In this document: positions 49,368 through 61,095 of the stretch, piece after piece | How the letters are laid out: the number at the start of each line of letters is the position of its first letter | How positions within the stretch are numbered: position 1 is the stretch's first letter | Source: Turbatrix aceti | Taxonomy: Eukaryota > Nematoda > Chromadorea > Rhabditida > Panagrolaimidae | DNA: 64,000 bases | Assembly (NCBI GenBank): GCA_963969345.1 | Contig: OZ017770.1 | Coordinates: forward strand, 10,844,180 to 10,908,179 | Direction: 5' to 3' | The notes under the pieces: generated by a model | The model's input: the letters and a program-made list of their open reading frames with translations, nothing else | What the model was told of the DNA's origin: nothing | Database searches by the model: none | Made by a program: the position numbers and the translations under genes

Positions 49368-51223
49368 ATGTTTTCGCTCCGTCGTCTGGTGTTATTTATC
49401 GCGTTCGTCTGCTTACTAATGCTAACGATCACAAAATGCCGCGCTGCCCAACCAAATGGGAAGGTCACCTTTTTCTTTGTCTCCCCCTCTTTTCCCTTCA
49501 CCCTACAATTCATCGTGTCCATCTGGTTACCTTGTCATTTGCCTTACGTTGTCTGTTCGAAAACTTATCGTATCGTGCGTCTGTTTTTTTTCCAGACTCA
49601 TCTTGGTTGTTTAAAATAAATCGAACAGCAAGCAGAATTCGATGTTTTTCAGATGTCAATAAATCAGAGGTTACTTCTATTTCTCAATTTTTTGTTATCA
49701 GTAATTTTTCTCAGTCGCGCAGAAGTCAATGTGGCTTGGTGGTAAGTTGAAGTTATCTATCGTTGGAGAAGTTAAAAAGAGTGATTTACAGTCGATTGGA
49801 TATTACAGGTCTTCGGTTGCGCAGCTCAGTACGTCAAATATCCTAGCCAACAACACCAGTCCTTTTTGTCGCAATTTGAGGGGGCTATCTCTGGGTCAGA
49901 TGCATCTCTGCGAGCTTTTCGGAGATCACATGCCGGCTGTCGGCAATGGTGCACGAAACGCCATTGAAGTAGGTTTTTTTAGATGTTGCATGAATGGGAA
50001 GGGGGTGTGAGTCACAGAGATGAATTGCCAATGGCATAGACCTCAAAAATTAGCAATTTAAATTATTTAAGAGTAATTATTCGATTAATTCATGAGTAGT
50101 GAGCAGCATGCAGAAAAAAATAGCGATTTGCAGTCCAAAGCATCTGATAAACCGCAGCTAATCGAATAAAGTGCAAATAAATTCTAGGAATGCGAATATC
50201 AATTCCGAAATCAAAGATGGAATTGCTCAACACCGGCCGGTGCAGAGGGCGTTATGGGACCCATTCACAAGCTTGGCACCCGTGAAGCCGCTTTCACGTA
50301 CGCCATCATGTCTGCCGGTGTCACCCATGAGATCGGACGTCGATGCCGTCTTGGACAACTTCAAAGCTGTGGATGCTTTGACAACTCCAAGACAAAATCA
50401 CCGATACCCCATGACGTCGAGGCATCAGAGAAAGACAAGCAATGGACGTGGGGTGGTTGTGGAGACAACGTGGACTACGGCATACGATTTTCAAGAAATT
50501 TCATCGATGTACGCGAAGACGAAGAAACATCCAAACGCTCCGAATCGCACGCTCGAAAATCTATGAACAAATGGAATAACAAATCTGGAAGAAAAATTTT
50601 AAAACAAAATATGAAGTCAAAATGCAAATGTCACGGTGTCAGTGGTTCATGTAACATGAAAACGTGCTGGATGCAGTTGCCAACTGTACGAGAGGTCGGC
50701 AGCATGCTTGAAGGCATGTATCAAAACGCCAGACAAATAAAGGTACGGTAACTTTATTTTAAAAACCATAGAAATAGCTATCAAGATGAAAAAATGTCAT
50801 CAATTTATGGGGTTGCTCTTTTCTAGATAAATGCGCGTGGCAACCTACAATTCGAAGGCCCGCCCGTTAAAAAGCCATCTAGCAGAAAAAAGAGAGACAT
50901 AGAATTGGTTTTTCTAGACGATAGCCCTGATTACTGTCGACAGGACATACAATCTGGTACAATTGGGACGAAAGATCGTGTCTGCACGTAAGTTTTTTGC
51001 CGTTCCGCTGCTATTTACCAAAACATTTGCTACAAATTAATTGCAATTTGCATTTAGACGCTCTCCGAGGGCTGCAAATAGCTGCGATTTACTATGCTGT
51101 GGCCGAGGCTATAATAGCTACATCAAAGAGGAAGTGTACAAGTGCAATTGCAAGTTTCAATGGTGTTGCGAAGTTGTATGCCAGGAATGCCGTAACAAAA
51201 CCGAAGTATTTGTTTGTAAATAA
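49368..51223 (+). CDS. Wnt ligand, Wnt-5/CWN-2-like
   Basis: Secreted lipid-modified ligand for Frizzled and Ror receptors. Seven exons (49368-49463, 49653-49669, 49715-49741, 49809-49968, 50188-50742, 50827-50987, 51058-51223) sum to 394 codons (393 aa). Exon 1 is a signal peptide. The Wnt core runs from VAWWSSVAQL through LCELFGDHMPAVGNGAR, ECEYQFRNQRWNC, WTWGGCGDNVDYG, and KCKCHGVSGSCNMKTCW, with the Ser that is palmitoleoylated. It ends in CDLLCCGRGYNSY, CKFQWCCEVVCQEC and VFVCK. FLDDSPDYC, INARGNLQ and the CWMQLP run resemble Wnt-5 more than other classes. The 17-nt exon 2 is inferred from phase; it joins exons 1 and 3 in frame. An RKKRD basic site lies in the variable loop. Confidence 0.92.
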
Positions 51224-52163
51224 TTTATCCTTTACTCTACTACATTTCGTGTATATTAATTGCTATTTACCAAACACAAAAAAAGAACAACATACAATTG
51301 CCTTATCAAAAAAAGTATCTATCTATTGCACCTCCTCAAACATTCATCCACACAAGCATCCCTCCCGATCTCGTTTTTTTGTTTCTTTAATTCTGCTTTT
51401 TGTACGGTCCTACTGATGATAATAAGCCTGCACAAAAAATAATTAGTATACTACTTAGCTACCTTTGATTTCAGTTTTCTTGACATTTCCAGTTTTTCAT
51501 ATATGTACAATTTGTTTTTTTTTTGTGTTTAACAAAAATTGAAATTGTAACTACTCAATACTACCGCACGGCAAATAAAAGATAATCTACATGACAGGAA
51601 AGACTATATTTGATCACCAGGCATACGAGGGAGTACAGGAAAACGGATGTTGGTTGAATCCCTTTGAACCTCGTAAAAGCATTTATTTATTTATTTATTT
51701 CACCATTACTCAGTGGTTAGTTATCATTAGACCAGATGTTAGGAGGCACAAATGATGTCCACGTAGGTGTAAATTCGTAAAAGCATATTGAGGGGTAAAT
51801 TTTTTTACGAAATTCAAAAGAATCCTAAATAAAAAAAACCCTGAAAACCTGCCAGGTGGAAAATGCATACCCCAAAACCCCCACTTTTTCATAGCACCCA
51901 CAGAAGCATGGCTTATTTATAAAAAAAATATACAGTTTCAATACATAAAAAGTAAGCAGTCAGGAAGGTTTGCAGCTCATAGCTCATACCAGAGGAACAT
52001 TGAACAATGAAAAAACAACAACACTATTTTGCGTTTCTTGTGAAGCTGTGTGAAGTATGTCATATACTTAATAAATAACTCACGGTATTTCCCACAAAAA
52101 AACACAACCGATTTTTTAAACATCCTCTTGTCGTTTTCCGTTCTTCAGTGCATACATCAGGAG
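51224..52163. other. Intergenic region between Wnt and BLOC1S2
   Basis: Convergent 3' region holding a retroposon copy (51683-51774). No gene supported elsewhere. Confidence 0.5.
51683..51774 (-). mobile_element. AAAT-tail retroposon copy with 12-bp target duplication
   Basis: The same core as at 0.47 kb, ending on the minus strand in repeated AAAT units. It is flanked by perfect 12-bp repeats TCGTAAAAGCAT (51671-51682 and 51775-51786). This length and the tail fit target-primed reverse transcription. The copy is only about 92 bp, so it is either heavily 5'-truncated or a tiny SINE-like unit. Confidence 0.8.
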
Positions 52164-52671
52164 CTACATTCGTTGGCCCGGTGGTTGCTGGAGGATTTTG
52201 AGCTTGGCTTCGAGAGCTGTGATGTATGACTCGATGCTTTCGACGACGTTTTCCAGTCTCTTGCTTGCCGTGTCAATGTCGTCAATTTGTTGAAGGTAAG
52301 GACGCAAGCTGTCGTCTAAAAACAGTATTTAGTAAATGGATATAAAATTTTATAGAAAAACTCACACTTTTCTGCGAGCTCCGAAAGCCGGCCGGAAATA
52401 GTTGAAGCAACTTGCTTCATGTCTCCGTATCTCTGGGCTGTTGATTCATTCATGGTTTGAATAAGTTTGTAATCCGCAATCGTGCCTGCAATACAAATGT
52501 CAATGAAGACGACAATTAAAGGTAAAATGACTCACCATCGACTTGACCCATAACAAAGGAAGAAACTTTTTCAAAAACATTATCCGACATTGTGCGGGCT
52601 TCGTCCGTGGTTGTGAGTGGTGACAGCGGACATTCAACGTTGGTTGACGGTCGTTCGTTGATTTCGCTCAT
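52164..52671 (-). CDS. BLOC1S2: BLOC-1 subunit 2 (BLOS2)
   Basis: A small coiled-coil subunit of BLOC-1/BORC, which act in lysosome-related organelle biogenesis and lysosome positioning. Three exons (52671-52536, 52485-52366, 52315-52164) give 135 aa. The conserved block runs from ADYKLIQTMNESTAQRYGDM through ISGRLSELAEKYDSLRPYLQ and QIDDIDTASKRLENVVESIE to LEAKLKILQQ, matching human BLOS2 in order and spacing, including the LxPYLxQI turn. Heptad hydrophobics indicate a long coiled coil. The N-terminal ~45 residues are acidic and variable. The internal ATG at 52671 is preferred over an in-frame ATG at 52761, which would add a Cys-rich stretch not seen in the family. Confidence 0.9.
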
Positions 52672-53352
52672 GACAGTGACAGGAAAGACAGGTAAACACA
52701 AGTTACAGCCAGACTCACAGAAACTAGTGTGTAAAAAAACCGATAACGATGATTTGTGCATGAATCGAATTTTTGGATACTCTCAACACGAAATTTTTTT
52801 GCATTTATTTGTGAGCATTTTTGCTCATGTTTTGTCGATCAAGGTGGCTTTCATGATATTTATCTGGAATCTGCTACTTTACAACTTGTCAACGAAATAC
52901 GGAACAATGCATCATATGTTACTGAAGGTGATTCGTAGGCCGGCCGTGGCATTGGCTTAAAAATTTAGGCCGGATGCGAGCCGGCCGGCGGCCTTATTTG
53001 GAGGCTGGTTTTATGTCTTGGTTGTAACCGTTGCCATGCATTGTACAACTACCGGTAGATCTTGCCACTCCCGGCTGCGACGCAAACGGGTTCTTTTTTT
53101 TGACACAAGCATTTTGGAGCTACTCCTCATGCAGGGTGTGCTGTTTATTTATAATCCACAACATACCATTTGCTTTCAAAGAACACCTGGGTGTCGCCGA
53201 AGAGAATGCCCATTCCTCGGCGGTGGGGTTTTAGGGTCGAAGGGGAATTGTCAATCCAATGTCGTACCGCTGGGTTCTTTTTTTAGATAAAGGCTGTCTT
53301 TTTCATTACGTAATCAATTGAAAATGTTTTATCTATTTTGTGACACTTCAAT
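52672..53352. other. Intergenic region with GC-rich inverted patch
   Basis: No gene supported. A GGCCGGCC-rich patch at about 52938-52998 (AGGCCGGCCGTGG … AGCCGGCCGGCGGCC) stands out from AT-rich surroundings and recalls the arms of the 6.1-kb fold-back element, but no terminal repeats are visible. Confidence 0.45.
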
Positions 53353-53368
53353 TTCGACTTTATATTAT

Positions 53369-53818
53369 CAATTTCAATTTATATCTCTTACTCATACACA
53401 CGGGATAACAAAGTATCACTGGGATATCGTACGAAGAGGGGCACATCAAAGGAAAATCACTCGTCTATAGTCAAAGTCTTTTGCCGGGGCCTTGTAATAC
53501 TCGTTGGCGAGGGCGTCGGTCCAGCGCATACGAGGTCGTCCAGGCGGTCGCTTGGCTTTGTCGTAGTCGTCGGTAGGGCGCCAGTCTGACAGTCGAACTG
53601 CCCAGTTGTCGTCGTCGGTCGTCGCGAGCGATTTGGCGAACTTCAGCTTCCGGAGTCGAGCGCTTTCGAACCAGTCCTTGAGCTTGGTGCGCTTTCGGAT
53701 GGCCGCGGAGGGGATCTCGTCGCTCAAACGCACCTCGAGGATGGCACGTTCAAGACGACGTTGACCCCTTTGAAGGGTTTCGGCGGCGGCGTCGGTGAGT
53801 GCCCAGGTTTCGCAGCCG
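53369..53818 (-). mobile_element. 5'-truncated copy of the RTE-like retrotransposon
   Basis: A 450-bp minus-strand copy of the element at 43.4-44.2 kb, cut within the CETWALT codons. It is flanked by a perfect 16-bp target-site duplication TTCGACTTTATATTAT (53353-53368 and 53819-53834). The shared coding part (53446-53818) appears identical to the first copy over long stretches, so both insertions are recent. Its 3' end is ATATAAATTGAAATTG without the long A-run of the first copy. Confidence 0.88.
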
Positions 53819-53834
53819 TTCGACTTTATATTAT

Positions 53835-54785
53835 TTAGTTTTTAAAATAATAAGGGGCTAAACGTTGATGCCCTTGCCGGAGGCCAAATGAACTTTTTCG
53901 ATTTGTGCGTATTTTTTTTTGTCGTTTTGCAACCAATTAGAGTTAATAATTTATTCCAACAAAAAAAGAAGTAATCAAATTCAGATGACTTATGCAAAAT
54001 TGAATAGATGAAAAAGTCTTAAATAGTGATTTGGAAACAATAAATGCATTAAAAAAACATTTAAATGGTGTGTGTATTCTGAAAAGGAAATGAGCAAATG
54101 CGAAAAGGTAAAAACAAACCTTAAACATATAATTTTATATATTTGAATTATAGAAATATTTTATATATGCATACATATAAATATAAATATCGAGTAGAAT
54201 GTCTTTGATACATAAACATATTTTATATATCCATATTTTGTCACAAGAAAATTCACCTCGCCAAGGTGAATTGAAGTTACAACAACTGCGCGTCAGTAAC
54301 GGATAAGCTAAGCTGTCTTGTGTCTCGTCGCATTCATAGAGTATAGGTCCGTCCTAAAGGACCGTCCTTTCGACGCGAAAACGTGTGTAGGATTCCCCTC
54401 CCCCCTTGAATCCAGTTTTTTATAAGAAGGAGAAGGGTGGAAAAAACTCCCCCCCCCCCCCGTCTCTCCCTAAAGAAAATTGTCCCCTCTGAAGACAAAA
54501 TCGGTCAAGTCAGACATTTCGTCTAGTTTTACGGCATAATAAAAAAATTGAATATTAGCAGTGAAAATTGCGGGTACCTGACAACACTGAATGTAACACG
54601 TCAAAAAATGCCATTTATTTTTCGTTAGCCAAATATTCTGTGTTTTTGCATTTTGTGCTAAATTTGCAAGAAATGGGTCATTTTTGATCACGACTAGAAA
54701 TGTGTCATCAATTTTATAAACTTTAGCCGGCAGAAATGGGCCGTTCAATTAACTCGGTAAAACATGCGTTGAAGAGCCCATTTAA
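53835..54785. other. Intergenic region, no supported gene
   Basis: AT-rich, with a small perfect hairpin ATTCACCT…AGGTGAAT near 54252 and homopolymer C-runs around 54400-54460. No gene supported. Confidence 0.45.
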
Positions 54786-55062
54786 GAGGTACTCTGTGAG
54801 CAGATTTATTTCCGGCGACACAGAGATTTTCAACCGTCAAATGTTTTTTGTCAAAGTTGTTGGGGCCCCATGGGGAGGTTCAACTTTTCGGTATATCACA
54901 TTTTTTCTGATGCCGGATTCTGGAGATACGGCTTCTGCAATTTTCGACGTCAAATTTTCAAATTGCTTCAAAAATGCTGATTTTTTGGTTACGGGGTTCG
55001 GACGGTTCACACTCTGTGTCGGACGGTCCACCTTACGAATAAAAAAGCTCACAGAGTACCTC
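54786..55062. mobile_element. MITE at a TTAA target
   Basis: A 277-bp element has perfect 16-bp terminal inverted repeats GAGGTACTCTGTGAGC…GCTCACAGAGTACCTC and is flanked on both sides by TTAA. A second inverted pair lies inside: CGACACAGAG near 54815 and CTCTGTGTCG near 55013. It has no coding potential. TTAA is the piggyBac target, but the terminus does not start with CCC; a Harbinger-type 3-bp TWA target (TAA/TTA) is an alternative reading. Confidence 0.7.
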
Positions 55063-55185
55063 TTAAAAACAATTCATTATTTGAAAAAAAATGCACGTTA
55101 ATGCATTCTACTGTTAAAAAAATACGCAATGATAACGAAAGTATGTCATGCAACAAGACAATTAATCCTAATATTTTATCTGTAA

Positions 55186-55235
55186 CAATAACATTAACAA
55201 TAACAAAAAATAACAATAACAACAACAACAACGAT

Positions 55236-55268
<33 letters not shown>

Positions 55269-55282
55269 AATAATAACAAATA
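55186..55282. repeat. AAC/AAT trinucleotide microsatellite
   Basis: About 95 bp of imperfect AAC and AAT repeats following shorter ACATTAACAATAAC units. It lies between the MITE and the end of the F-box gene. Simple repeat, no coding meaning. Confidence 0.9.
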
Positions 55283-55354
55283 ACAGAAATAAGAACAAAA
55301 TCAACAACAGAGTTTTACGCCGATACCGGCGGTTATAACGATGAACGTAATCAC

Positions 55355-56452
55355 TCAGAAATCACGGAAATAACGAGCATAACACATATAACGATGCGTA
55401 GGGGTACGCGCTGGAATGTCTCTGACGGTGGTGATAGTGCACTCATTTGTGTCCTAAAAAATAAATTGAGCGAACTGTTTATGGTATGTATAAAAAGCTT
55501 GCCTGAAGAAATTTAACTTTGATGTGTGCAAAAATGTCGGCCTTTGACTGAAATTCGTTGAAGACGGCGCTCATTTCGAGCATAGCACAGATGCTGTGAA
55601 AATCCGAAACCCAAGCTGGGGTACAGTTGGATAATTTAAAGTCAAAACAAGGACTTTCGTTGAGGACAATCCATTGCTGGATGAAGCCTATAACAGATGC
55701 AGGGGAGACGAAATCCAGATTCAAAGACAATGGAATGCTGATATTTGGGCGATGGCGCATTGCTTCGCTGAACTTTATGATGATAGCGTCAGATGTTTCG
55801 CTAACTGTCAGAGGACAGTTTATCACGCAGAGGTCGTCCATTTTATCAATATGGTTTGACGTCAGGTATTTACTCATATCACTGTTTGACAGTTTGAGTT
55901 CCTATAACCATTCGTGTCAGCATTTTTTTATGGCTGTTTACCCTGCTTACCTGAAGGTGACGAGTAGCAATCAGATCAAAGAAGCATTCTGCCAAGGGGG
56001 GCTGGACATTTGAAAGGTTTTGAACCTTCACGACCAAAACCGATTCCTGCTGCGTTGCCAAAAGAAGATGAACAATTTTCTCAAGAGCTGTATCATGGTG
56101 GTTTGCAGTGTGGGCCGTAATTTCCAGATTCGTAATTTGAAGCCGCTGAAGAAGGGCTAGTTCGTTTTCTTCCAGCTTTCGAGCTTTCTGATTTCCGGAT
56201 TGTTTGATGGTTACCAAGAGCTTGTTGCCTACACAATCAATGTTGGCGGAACACTGGATGCGTTGCATGTGTTGCGGAAATGTCTGAATTACAGCGTTCC
56301 ATAGGCGGCATGTTTTCTGACACGATGAAAGGTTTTCTGCCGGGATACGGGAAAGAATCTGAAGTTGAATTTCAACGGGAAGCTGGGCAAGAGTTACCTA
56401 AAAAATGTTTTCGTTGTCGGAACCTTTGGTTCGATGAGTAGGGTCTCACCAT
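55355..56452 (-). CDS. F-box protein of unknown target
   Basis: F-box proteins link substrates to SCF (SKP1-CUL1) ubiquitin ligases. The model has four exons: ATG at 56452-56450, 56397-55951, 55901-55503 and 55453-55355, giving 315 aa. The N terminus is an F-box: AQLPVEIQLQILSRIPAENL, then SSCQKTCRLWNAVI. The remaining ~270 residues have no domain I recognise; they alternate hydrophobic and polar stretches, as the variable F-box-associated regions of worm proteins do. The third intron uses a GC donor (CAG|GCAAGC) with a TTTTTTAG acceptor. The start is uncertain: the ATG sits at the last bases of its exon, and the frame stays open upstream for about 35 codons (QVSSSLACIHEVAPTLIALI…), so an earlier start is possible. 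Confidence 0.75.
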
Positions 56453-56711
56453 GGTGATTAGGGCGATCAGCGTCGGTGCAACCTCGTGAATGCACGCAAG
56501 TGAACTGGACACTTGTATCGCCAAAACACGGCTTTTTATGGACGTCTGGTGGATGCCTTATCTCATGCATTGTTTCATTGAAATGGAAAAACAGGGTTGA
56601 CCTTTCTTCTCCGGAGGCCAGCGCTTCAACGAAACGAGCTAACAGACCTTTGATTGACTCTTTGCACGTTATCACAAGTCGAGGATCACCTCGAACGATT
56701 GTTTTTCCCCC

Positions 56712-57086
56712 TCAAAGTTGGTGTTCTTTGGACCAACGATAATTCTGGAAGACAGCCTAATTTTTGCTGATATTGCAAAAAGAAGATCATTTTAGGTAAA
56801 GGCAACCCAGACAGCAAAAATGTTGTTTTTCGATGCTAATATGATTTTTTGAAAAATAATATGACTTGCATGACAAATTTATAACACATCCTCAATCTCT
56901 CATAAAAAAATGTGACACACTGACTTCTAACAACGCCAAGTCTGCTGCGCGTATTGCTCATTTTCTTGCCATTTGGGAGAGCCTCCGCACTCACTTGCAT
57001 AAAATCAACTCCGGAAACATTTGTCGTTTGGACCACGCTTTTTGCCGCTTCATCATCTTTACCAAAAGTCGTCCGCGCTTTATCTT
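56712..57086 (-). other. Candidate 3' exons of an unrecognised minus-strand gene
   Basis: A segment 57086-56995 begins after a CTAACAG acceptor and ends at GTGAGT. In one frame it reads DKARTTFGKDDEAAKSVVQT and then TNVSGVDFMQ. It joins in phase to 56756-56712, reading AVFQNYRWSKEHQL and a stop. The splice signals are reasonable but no 5' exons could be traced and no family is recognised. It could equally be chance. Confidence 0.25.
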
Positions 57087-57091
57087 CTGTT

Positions 57092-60000
57092 AGGCGACTC
57101 CCTTAAGGGAGTGAGAACATCTGAAATCGTTGGTGGAGTGTGTAAAAATATAAAAATATACGTACATGCCATAAAACTTTTCAACCATATCCTAATTTTA
57201 TTTTTTTGTTCGCAACTTGTTCATGTGTTGGCGACAATTTTTGTTGACTTATGATCACGTTGAAAATTCTTTTACAGATTTACAAAAAATAATAGTGCCA
57301 GTTCAATTGTTTTTTGGTCATTTTTGCACGTTGCAGATTGTAGGCATCCTTCTGCGCTCTTTCCTATTGCCACCTCCTCCTAGCCAAGCTACTCTGACCA
57401 TTCATGACGCCTGTTTAATCTTGCTTCCATTTGTAACGGATGCATTTTAAAATGCGTTAGACTACAACTTGAGCTGCCCTGTCAATTGTTCCTCGATATG
57501 ATTGCACTTCAACAAGCTTATGTATAGGGTTCGGAAGAAAACTTACCGGAGTGCAACACTTTAGCTTTTCTTTATTGTCACCCAATTTACATAAATTCTT
57601 GACGCTTTGTATGCAGGGGGGGGGGGGTGTATATATTTAGTACTCTGCTTTTCCCGTTCGAGAAACATACATAGATACTTCACATCATCCATTTGTCACC
57701 AACAGTTGTCCCTTGCCCCTGATTCATTCGGTGTAATGTGTGACTGTGGTTTTAAGCGATGTGCCAAATTTTCCACCTTTTTTACACCTTTGCCCTGAAA
57801 CTGTACGGTCGGGATGCGATCATTGACAAAAGCAAAATGAGTGTGACGGGCAGGCGCGGGGTAGGCCGATTGGAAAGCGGCGAGATGCTAATCCGCAAGC
57901 TTGCAAGTAGCCATGTGAGGTTACTACCAGGTAGCCGAGGCTTCCTTGTGCTTGTTATAAGCAAATATTTGGTTACCCGTATGCAAGATTAGTTGAAAAA
58001 GTGTTCTGCCCTAACGATCATGTATGACATTGGCAACGGGAATACATAAGTGTCACAAATCGGTGGTGCTTGTCTGCTTTCTTTCGTTCAGGTCAGCAAT
58101 CATCCTACACATCCATTGTCAATCAAAAAGTTTCTTCTTTGCGCTTTTGCAACCTGCCGCTGCTTTATAGTGCGCTAGTTGTTAAAATATTAATTGTCTC
58201 AAAAAATCCTTTTTTTTTTCAATTTTGATGATTACTACACAGTTGTCATTAACCACATTGTCCTCTCATTCTGCGCCTAAGTGATTCAATTTTATGTTAT
58301 TGCCGCGATTTATTATTTTTACTGTCAAAAAATTTGAAATTAGGGCTAAATTTTTTGTCTTATGGAAAATTTTTTTGGCTTTACGGGAGCTTAAAACTCT
58401 CATCGTAGTACATAAAATAAAGTTTGTGCAATTATGCATCCCAGAACGATGTCGTTGGCATTGCCTGAAGATGGTGACAAGTGCATCATTATGGAAAAAT
58501 GCATGCCGTAAAAATTACGTAGGAAGAAGCAGGGAAAAAACCTCAAAGATGCGCTGGAATGGTGGCAAATTGGCTTTAACTGACCATTAAGTGACCATGC
58601 GTTTGTCAAGCGCAGCGCAAAGTCTCTTTCTTATAGACATCTAAGCCTGTTTGCATTGATGATACTCTAACTGAATCTAATAGCCGCGATGAGGAAAATA
58701 AAAAAAAGCATTCACTTTTTTAGCCTACTAAGTAAACATTGAACGCTTTTTTTGTTAACGATAGCGTTCACAGTAGGTAAAATACTTTTCACATCCATTT
58801 TTCCCTCTCGTTTACTAAATGCACTTTTGTTAATCAAACCGCATGACCAGCATTTTTTTCACTGTGGCTTTAAAATTCACTTAAAGACAACAAAGTCATT
58901 TTTAAACTGAATGACTGCGCGCGCGTTGAGCCGGAAATGACGGACTAGTGATGATCTTTTCAATTGAACCTTTTGAAGTTGAAAGCAGCCGGTTATACGG
59001 CCAAGAGAAAAAACTTTCATGACTTGGAAGTAGACCTCCCAACTGTGCTATCCGGATTTTTTTTATTGCTTGATTTCACAAACAAATTTTTTTTTATTAT
59101 TGCTTGCTTTTCACTTTGTTTTGTTGTAAAATCATTTCGTCCGCTTGTTCATTTCCGTTTTGCCTGGACCAGGCACCGCTGTCAATAACCTTCACACCAA
59201 AGGATAGTAAAAGGGGTCATCCACACATTTCATCTTGGGTAGAGCCAAATGACCACTACCACTAACAAATTTGTCGAGAACCTGATTTGGTCATTCAAGT
59301 GCAATGCGGCTTGACAAATCCTCTTGATTACAAGCATGCCATCCTCGATGCCTTTTTTCCATGTTTAGTATTAATCCACTTGTCATGACTCATGAGTCAA
59401 TGTCTTTACAAAACAATCTTTTAGAGGGAATCATGCTGTAAGTGGGGGTAATGCGTTTGGCAGTCAGGATATTTTCATTTATCTTTTATTCATTTATCTT
59501 TTTTAGCTGATGTCTGCTGTCTGCTACATTTTGTTTCTATAAAAATAATTTTTCGAAATTTATTATTGCGTTGTGCAATGTTTTATGATTATTTCCCAAT
59601 CACAGTCTGGTGAATTAATTCAGTGGTCGTCTTCTAGCTGATCTGAAAGCTAACTAAACGATCGTGGATTTCATCTTACAACATGTTCTAATTCTTTGAT
59701 TGTCTATTTTTTCTGTCTTTTTAATGACAACAAGATATTAGAAAGGTGTTTTGCATCTTTTTTTTTAAAAATGCCTTTTTCCTGTCATTGGACAGGAAGT
59801 CGACGACCTATTCTCCTATTTATCCCCGTTGCGTGGTTAAAAATTACGTTTGTTTCTACCCGACTAGAAAGTAAGCATTATTGCCCTCGTCGTGAAGATA
59901 GGCTAGTTAACACACAACTGTTGAGTTGCGGGTTGTGTGCCGCCACGGGTCTATGCTCTCCCCTTTGCTTCAACCTTATCCCCAGTGCCCTACCAAGCAA

Positions 60001-61095
60001 AAATCCAGGGGTTGTTGTTGTTGCGAGGAAAGAGGAAAACGAGTCAACCACCAATCAGGGAAGCAATGATTGGTGCGGTGCGCGCACCCCCGGTCAGTTG
60101 CTGTTATTTTCAGGGGATGAGTGTTGGCTCAGCGGCACGCCTAAGCCTAGGTCACCCCCCAACGAACGGCCCTCTCCCGACTTTTCCTCTGTGTTTAATA
60201 AGTCCACATGTATGCAACGTACTTATTGCCCATCCCGAGGCTCTCGGCTTGGCCCTCTCTTTTCTTTTGCCATTGCCGCATCGGAAGAATCCCTGCTATC
60301 AATTGACCAAATTTCCTGTTTAAAATTTTTGGTCATCATATTAATTGTCGCCAAACAGATTAATTTCAGTTTTATTTTGCTTTGAGAAAGACAAAAGGCG
60401 TTTTGCTTTGGGAAAGCTCTTTCTTTCCTGAACCACGCTTTCTTGACGGATGACAGACGAGTCAACTGGTGCGAGCTTTTGTACCAACTTGCCGACGACC
60501 GAGAACAACTATCATCGAACACCGATCCATCCTACCCCTTTTCTTTATTTATGTCGGTCCAGAGTCAAAAAAGAATTCATTTGGGAATGGCAAATCTTTT
60601 GCCGCCCGCGCGCGTGTATTCCATTCTTTTCAAAAATTTGTCCAAAAATTTTTCATCAACTCTCCGACGACAGTTGCTTTTTTTGTCCCTCGTGTGCGCA
60701 TCAGGCATGATTTACGGCACTGCAAGTGGGTGTCACTTTTTGTTCATCTTGCAGCCGGTCGCGGGAAGACGCCGGGACTGTCTGTTGCGCCTTGCCTTTT
60801 CTTCACCCATCCTCGTGCCCTGCTTGCCATTCCTTACCAGAGCCTGGTAGCATCCGTCAAGAGTTCACCCTGTACTCTGTTACGCTTTCGACGTTCTTTT
60901 CATCTCCTCCGACAATCCATGGATTGTTCCGAAGCATTTTTTGTTGTCCGCGCCATTTTGTATATTGGTTCAATTTTTTTGTTGTATTCATTATTTATCT
61001 CGTTTTTTTGCAGTTGCTACTAAATACCAAAGCAAACTTTTTTATCCATTTTTTCAGATTCCGCTGTAATGAGAAGGTAATTAGATCGTCGCAGA
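57092..61095. other. Long intergenic region upstream of the Ig-receptor gene
   Basis: About 4 kb without a supported gene. A perfect 16-bp palindrome ACTCCCTTAAGGGAGT lies at about 57096-57111, and a G-run near 57618. Long open stretches at 59696-60385 and 60443-61023 overlap in several frames, have biased composition and show no family similarity. A TTTTTTCAG acceptor at about 61052-61060 just before the start codon suggests a 5' UTR intron or trans-splicing. Confidence 0.5.

Noticed and set aside
59696..61023. Long overlapping open frames (up to 229 codons) upstream of the Ig receptor
   Set aside because: Several frames are open at once, composition is biased, there is no domain and no splice context; likely chance.
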